From positions 172,357-236,356 of the forward strand of contig CAUQBH010000001.1 of the NCBI GenBank assembly GCA_963516675.1: DNA of 64,000 nt. The letters run 5' to 3'. The DNA is from JABCPE02 sp963516675. GTDB lineage: Bacteria > Bacteroidota > Bacteroidia > Flavobacteriales > Weeksellaceae. Made by a program: the position numbers and the translations under genes. How positions within the stretch are numbered: the stretch's first letter is position 1; each line of letters opens with the position of its first letter. Positions 60,649 through 64,000 of this stretch are shown here, in pieces. The notes beneath the pieces were generated by a model. It was given only the letters and a program-made list of their open reading frames with translations. It ran no database searches and was not told where the DNA came from.

Positions 60649-60760
60649 ATAACCGCCACCTATTAAAAATTGAAAATAGCCCAATAGGGAATTGCGGAGC
60701 ATCTGATGCAGGGTTATTTTCTTGGATTTGGGGGTTCGAGTCCCTCTTAATCAGCTGCTT
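60647..60760 (+). ncRNA. tRNA-like structured RNA candidate downstream of rtcB
   Basis: A perfect T-arm occupies 60730-60746: GGGGG, loop TTCGAGT, CCCTC, with the conserved TTC and A58-type residues. Upstream, CTATTAA (60660-60666) can pair with TTAAT-(C)-AG (60747-60754) as a seven-pair acceptor with one bulge; two bases later ATTG/CAAT (60669-60672/60682-60685) makes a four-pair D-arm with a nine-base loop. The next part (60686-60729) lacks a good anticodon arm and instead has GCAT-CTG-ATGC. A competing stem AAATAACC/GGTTATTT (60647-60654/60712-60719) also exists. So it resembles a tRNA mimic, not a tRNA. Alternatives: relic tRNA or leader of the slipin-like gene. Confidence 0.45.
60751..60759 (+). 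repeat. 9-bp direct repeat, copy 1
   Basis: TCAGCTGCT, repeated exactly at 60877-60885. Each copy can pair with AAGGAGCTG-type sequence at 60780-60789, making alternative helices. Confidence 0.7.
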
Positions 60761-60892
60761 TACACAGCCTAAAACAACAAAAGGAGCTGCGGAATTTCGG
60801 TTCATCAGGGATAAAGTCTGCAAAACGAAGGATACCGTACAATATTGATACTCAATTTGTTTTCCCTTTATTCTTGTCAGCTGCTCCTTTTT
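60752..60892 (+). promoter_or_regulatory. Switch-like RNA leader of the slipin-like gene
   Basis: Segment 60779-60789 (AAAAGGAGCTG) can pair either with 60752-60761 (CAGCTGCTTT, nine of ten pairs) or with 60883-60891 (GCTCCTTTT, nine perfect pairs, then T). Inside the second option a ten-pair helix AGGGATAAAG/CTTTATTCTT (60807-60816/60866-60875) and an eight-pair helix AAAACGAA/TTTGTTTT (60822-60829/60856-60863) stack. The two outer helices exclude each other, as in attenuators. The slipin-like ATG is 23 bp after the last arm. Confidence 0.45.
60877..60885 (+). repeat. 9-bp direct repeat, copy 2
   Basis: Second exact copy of TCAGCTGCT, inside the closing arm of the leader helix before the slipin-like gene. 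Confidence 0.7.
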
Positions 60893-60913
60893 AACTTTAA
60901 AAATTTAGAAAAA

Positions 60914-61630
60914 ATGGGAATATTTACAAAAACTTACGAAGTGATGCCTTTTTACCTAGGCTTCCTTTTTAGAAACAATACTTTTAAAAAGCAGTTAAAT
61001 GCAGGTTTTCACGAAATTTATGATTGGAAAGATAGAACCAAACTCTATCAAATCCCTCAAAATTCGCAGCTAATCACGGTGACTAACCAAGAGATTTTGA
61101 CCAAGGATAACATCGCCCTTAGATTTTCTTTTAATATTATCTATAAGGTGACTGATGGTCTTAAACTACTAGAAAACACGATGATAAATGAATACTACAT
61201 CCTGAGTGATGCAGAGCATAAACTTCAAAGCTTAGTTCAAATTTATTTCAGAAAAATGATTTCCCAAATAGAGAGCGAAGCTTTGAACGAAAAAAGAGCC
61301 GAATGGACGGATTTAAAACCTGAAGAAATTCAAAGTAAAACGAATGAATTCGGTGTGGAAATAGAAAATATCCAAATTCGGGATATTACTTTTCCGAAGA
61401 GTATTCAGGAATTATTTGCGAGACATTTGGAAGCGAAAATCAGAGCAAAAGCTGATTTAGAAAACGCCAGAACGGCGGTAGCTACTGCCAGAGCCTTGAA
61501 AAACGCTTCTGAACTGATGAAAAATGATGAAAACATCAGATTCTTCCAAACCTTGGAAACTATTACGAAAATAGCCGAAAAAGGAAAGCATACTTTTATG
61601 ATTGGTGATATCCATCAGATCGCGAAGTAA
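60914..61630 (+). CDS. SPFH/slipin (band 7) family protein
   Basis: A 238-residue SPFH-domain protein. After MGIFTKTYEVMPFYLGFLFRNN comes the band 7 fold (GFHEIYDWKDRTKLYQIP, LRFSFNIIYKVTDG, GVEIENIQIRDITFPKSIQ) and a C-terminal Ala-rich helix region (ARTAVATARALKNASELM, FFQTLETITKIAEKGKHTFMI) like slipins. No strong transmembrane helix is seen, so membrane contact would be peripheral. In other phyla, slipin genes occur near rtcB; the role there is unclear. I start at ATG 60914, since the upstream extension lies in structured RNA. Probably in the rtcB operon. Confidence 0.85.
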   Translation: MGIFTKTYEVMPFYLGFLFRNNTFKKQLNAGFHEIYDWKDRTKLYQIPQNSQLITVTNQEILTKDNIALRFSFNIIYKVTDGLKLLENTMINEYYILSDAEHKLQSLVQIYFRKMISQIESEALNEKRAEWTDLKPEEIQSKTNEFGVEIENIQIRDITFPKSIQELFARHLEAKIRAKADLENARTAVATARALKNASELMKNDENIRFFQTLETITKIAEKGKHTFMIGDIHQIAK

Positions 61631-61638
61631 TTTCACAA

Positions 61639-61666
61639 AAAAACAGCTCATTTTTGAGCTGTTTTT
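61639..61666. terminator. Bidirectional hairpin terminator
   Basis: Perfect 12-bp stem AAAAACAGCTCA / TGAGCTGTTTTT, loop TTTT, between the slipin-like gene and the convergent deoxyhypusine-synthase-like gene. Confidence 0.92.
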
Positions 61667-61680
61667 CGTTTTTATTCTTA

Positions 61681-62658
61681 TTAAGCATTCTCCAAAACAT
61701 AGCTGAATACCAATGGCGCTACGATGGTAGCATCGGATTCTATGATGTATTTTGGTGTATTGATGTCTAATTTACCCCAAGTGATTTTCTCATTCGGAAC
61801 TGCTCCTGAATACGAACCATAAGAAGTCGTAGAATCAGAAATCTGGCAGAAATAAGACCAGAAAGGAACATCATGCATCTCCAAATCTTGGTAAAGCATC
61901 GGCACCACGCAGATTGGGAAGTCCCCAGCGATACCACCACCTATTTGGAAGAATCCTATGCCTTTTCCAGCGCTGTTGTTTCTATACCAATCAGCAAGGA
62001 AAGTCATGTATTCTATCCCTGATTTCATTGTAGAAGGCTTTAATTCACCTTTGATGCAGTAGCTTGCAAAGATATTCCCCATTGTAGAATCTTCCCAACC
62101 AGGAACTACTATCGGAAGGTTTTTCTCCGCTGCTGCAATCATCCAAGAATCTTCTCTCGGAATCTCGTGATACTGTTCTAGAACGCCTGAAAGTATCATT
62201 TTGTACATATATTCGTGCGGGAAGTATCTTTCACCCTTGCTTTCTGCATCTTTCCAAATTTCAAAAATATGCTTTTGTAATTTTCTGAAAGCTTCTTCTT
62301 CTGGGATACAAGTGTCAGTTACTCTGTTTAGTCCTTTTTCTAAAAGTTCCCACTCATCTTGCGGAGTAAGGTCTCTATAGTTAGGAACTCTCTTGTAGTG
62401 AGAGTGCGCCACAAGGTTCATCAAATCTTCTTCCAAGTTTGCTCCTGTACAAGAGATAATTGCCACTTTGTCCTGACGAATCATCTCCGCCAAGATTTTA
62501 CCCAGCTCAGCAGTAGACATGGCTCCCGCCAAAGAGATTAACATTTTCCCGCCATCTTTCAGATGTGCTACATAACCTTTAGAAGCGTCCACCAAAGATG
62601 CTGCATTGAAATGCAGATAATATTTTTCAATAAATTCGGTAATTGGTTTGTTTGCCAT
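61681..62658 (-). CDS. Deoxyhypusine synthase family protein
   Basis: A 325-residue homologue of deoxyhypusine synthase. The NAD-binding loops (GAMSTAELGKIL, ISCTGANLEED), the glycine-rich IGGGIAGDF and the C-terminal ITWGKLDI (K296, the position of the catalytic lysine) are all present. Bacteria have no eIF5A, so the product is not true hypusine; bacterial members act in polyamine metabolism, for example homospermidine synthesis from putrescine or spermidine. Which one here is open. It follows the DUF3592 gene by 22 bp. Confidence 0.93.
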   Translation of the reverse strand: MANKPITEFIEKYYLHFNAASLVDASKGYVAHLKDGGKMLISLAGAMSTAELGKILAEMIRQDKVAIISCTGANLEEDLMNLVAHSHYKRVPNYRDLTPQDEWELLEKGLNRVTDTCIPEEEAFRKLQKHIFEIWKDAESKGERYFPHEYMYKMILSGVLEQYHEIPREDSWMIAAAEKNLPIVVPGWEDSTMGNIFASYCIKGELKPSTMKSGIEYMTFLADWYRNNSAGKGIGFFQIGGGIAGDFPICVVPMLYQDLEMHDVPFWSYFCQISDSTTSYGSYSGAVPNEKITWGKLDINTPKYIIESDATIVAPLVFSYVLENA

Positions 62659-62680
62659 TTTTCTTTATTTTTAAATTTAA

Positions 62681-63184
62681 TTATATTTTATATTCTTTTT
62701 TAAAATCACGAAATTCGACCCACAGCCCGATAGCAAGGATTAATGCCAGCACGCCCCAGAATATGGCGAAATAAAGGTCAGTATTACTTGTTTCCTTCTC
62801 TTTTTCGTATTTCAATGATGATGCTGGATTTATATCATGGACAGATGGATTGTCTTTTAGATAATATACTTCCACCACAGGGCTTTCTGGCAATTTTGAA
62901 GTTGATTGTTCGCCTTCATATTCTACACCATTTACTTCATATTTATATTTAATACTGTATGTTTTTATGGGTACTTTGGCAATTTTCACTGTATGCTCTG
63001 TATAGACACTATCATAAACAGCAGTAGTTTTAGTGTTTTCTTTTATCAAAGCCTCATATTCCGCAACTTTTTCCTTATCTGAACCTTCTATATAATCTCC
63101 AGCACAAGTTTTACATGCTAAACTAGCAAGTATAGTAATCAATAAACCTTTCCAGTTCTTGAAAATAAAGTCAATTATCATCAT
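62681..63184 (-). CDS. DUF3592 membrane protein
   Basis: A 167-residue protein with hydrophobic segments at the N terminus (about 10-26) and C terminus (about 134-155) and a beta-rich external domain (KVPIKTYSIKYKYEVNGVEYEGE, in parts; YYLKDNPSVHDINP), the DUF3592 pattern. Two Cys sit after the first helix. Function unknown. It ends 22 bp before the deoxyhypusine-synthase-like start, perhaps one unit. A TATTTTTG -7 (63208-63215) lies 23 bp upstream. Confidence 0.82.
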   Translation of the reverse strand: MMIIDFIFKNWKGLLITILASLACKTCAGDYIEGSDKEKVAEYEALIKENTKTTAVYDSVYTEHTVKIAKVPIKTYSIKYKYEVNGVEYEGEQSTSKLPESPVVEVYYLKDNPSVHDINPASSLKYEKEKETSNTDLYFAIFWGVLALILAIGLWVEFRDFKKEYKI

Positions 63185-63207
63185 AAGCTTAAAAATTTTA
63201 ATTCAGG

Positions 63208-63215
63208 CAAAAATA
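63208..63215 (-). promoter_or_regulatory. -7 element of the DUF3592 gene
   Basis: TATTTTTG on the minus strand, 23 bp before the start at 63184; a TTG-type box at 63230-63232 is 14 bp away, rather short. Confidence 0.4.
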
Positions 63216-63291
63216 AGAATAATTATTTACAAATTCTGTATTTACTCCATTCTATATTATAAAATCACCTATGCTCTATCGTTTTATTTTA

Positions 63292-63299
63292 TAAATTTG
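63292..63299 (+). promoter_or_regulatory. -7 element of the last gene
   Basis: TAAATTTG, 113 bp before the ATG at 63413, leaving a leader of about 105 nt with no obvious structure. Confidence 0.4.
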
Positions 63300-63412
63300 T
63301 ATAAGTGAGTTTTAAAATTATTCTAACTAAAAACTCCTCTATAAAACAAATGCAAAATTCTGCTTAATAACTCATCACAAAAAATGAAATAAATTTTAAA
63401 GTTCTTCAAAAC

Positions 63413-63895
63413 ATGGAAAGCAAACTTTTATATGACATGTTCTATCTTTGTGTCTTAACAAAAGAAGAAATCATATCTTACATAGAGCAGAAAGATGATA
63501 AATACTTCGAATATATTGATTATTACGATATTTTATATCCTAAAAATCAAGATAAAAAACTATTTATAAAAAATCTATCTAAAATATGCTACACAGAATA
63601 TTTAGATGGAGAATTAAAGAAAAAATATAGCATCATTATCTCCCTTTTCGATAGAAGCAAAAACAAGATTAAGATAAAAGAAACTTTACACAATTTTTTC
63701 TTTTACAACAGTAAAAGTCTCTTAGATATAGACTTTGATTTTTGGAATTTGGTTGAGACTGATTATGAACTTCTAAAAGATGGTTTCGAAGGAATATCAA
63801 ATTCTGATATTGACATAAAAGAATATCTAAATAAAAACCAAAAGTACACACATTTATCCAAAGCTGAGTTAATATCAATATTAAGTCAGATTTGA
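63413..63895 (+). CDS. Hypothetical protein (160 aa)
   Basis: A 160-residue soluble protein, rich in Lys, Asp, Tyr and Phe, with no signal or membrane segment. Helical pattern throughout (LYDMFYLCVLTKEEIISYI, KYSIIISLFDRSKNKIKIK, WNLVETDYELLKDGFE). I recognise no family. It has strong AT bias compared with the conserved genes, as is common for accessory genes. A leader of about 105 nt and a hairpin terminator shortly downstream suggest a single-gene unit. Confidence 0.65.
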   Translation: MESKLLYDMFYLCVLTKEEIISYIEQKDDKYFEYIDYYDILYPKNQDKKLFIKNLSKICYTEYLDGELKKKYSIIISLFDRSKNKIKIKETLHNFFFYNSKSLLDIDFDFWNLVETDYELLKDGFEGISNSDIDIKEYLNKNQKYTHLSKAELISILSQI

Positions 63896-63958
63896 TGACT
63901 TTCCTATAACAAGCAATTCAATAAAGATTTAAAAACCCAAAACCCTTAAAAACGAAAA

Positions 63959-63994
63959 AACCTCTTTTTCTATCAAACGATAAAAAAAGAGGTT
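63959..63994. terminator. Hairpin terminator at the right edge
   Basis: Stem AACCTCTTTTT / AAAAAGAGGTT, loop CTATCAAACGATAA-like, close after the last gene and reaching nearly to the end of the window. Confidence 0.88.
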
Positions 63995-64000
63995 CAAAAA

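Noticed and set aside
60725..60760. A canonical tRNA gene based on the perfect T-arm
   Set aside because: No anticodon arm with a seven-base loop can be formed and the acceptor needs a bulge; no encoded CCA follows. Kept as tRNA-like RNA only.
1..64000. CRISPR array, prophage, insertion sequence or integration site
   Set aside because: No regularly spaced repeats, transposase, integrase or flanking duplications were seen anywhere in the window.

Overview
The window looks like chromosomal DNA from a Bacteroidota, most probably the Flavobacteriia family Weeksellaceae (Chryseobacterium/Elizabethkingia-like); genus and species cannot be fixed from sequence alone. Reasons: AT-rich DNA; promoters of the TTG / TAnnTTTG type instead of sigma-70 boxes, and few clear Shine-Dalgarno sites; lineage-typical genes such as gldF/gldG, a SusC/SusD pair, a GYDIA-type GHMP kinase, a putative porin, an S46 dipeptidyl-peptidase, bshC (bacillithiol) and HU-CCDC81 type proteins. 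I saw no insertion sequence, prophage, CRISPR array, rRNA or complete tRNA.

Layout. 1-1.4 kb: the end of tatD, an unrecognised Cys-rich protein and a frameshifted membrane-protein gene. 1.4-10.7 kb (minus): gldG, gldF, an exonuclease-fused dnaE, a nitroreductase and a CoA hydrolase/transferase. 10.9-19 kb: purD, guaA, an MBL-fold hydrolase, menA, a DtxR/MntR-like regulator, a lipoprotein phosphodiesterase and fumC. 19-26.7 kb: a tolC-family gene with four small or unknown genes upstream, divergent from an ABC efflux operon (ATPase, two FtsX-type permeases, adaptor, zinc-ribbon membrane protein). 26.7-34 kb: rpsP-rimM, pdxH, S46 peptidase, YkgJ-type protein, an orphan secreted protein, glyQS. 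34-40 kb: clpX, HIT, greA, a degenerate Rieske lipoprotein, dtd, pckA, GHMP kinase. 40-51 kb (minus): fabD, LysM/PBP protein, bshC, porin, susD, susC. 51-58 kb (plus): HU-CCDC81 protein, hydroxyacid dehydrogenase, serine hydrolase, Ig-like lipoprotein, unknowns, alpha/beta hydrolase, DUF4241. 58-62 kb: a WYL regulator divergent from rtcB, a structured intergenic RNA with a tRNA T-arm, and a slipin/SPFH-like gene. The window ends with a deoxyhypusine-synthase-like gene, a DUF3592 protein and an unknown.

Most genes are housekeeping and are punctuated by strong bidirectional hairpin terminators. The best candidate for an unusual system is the RNA-repair locus at 58.1-61.7 kb: a WYL regulator, an RtcB ligase with all recognisable catalytic residues, a 265-nt intergenic region holding a perfect T-arm and mutually exclusive helices, and a membrane-scaffold-type SPFH protein. 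Other points worth checking are a start codon buried in a terminator-like hairpin (porin gene, 46.6 kb), a palindrome on the DtxR-like promoter (15.5 kb), two unannotated 32- and 45-residue membrane peptides (20.7-20.9 kb), a greA leader attenuator and three promoter/start arrangements suggesting leaderless mRNAs.
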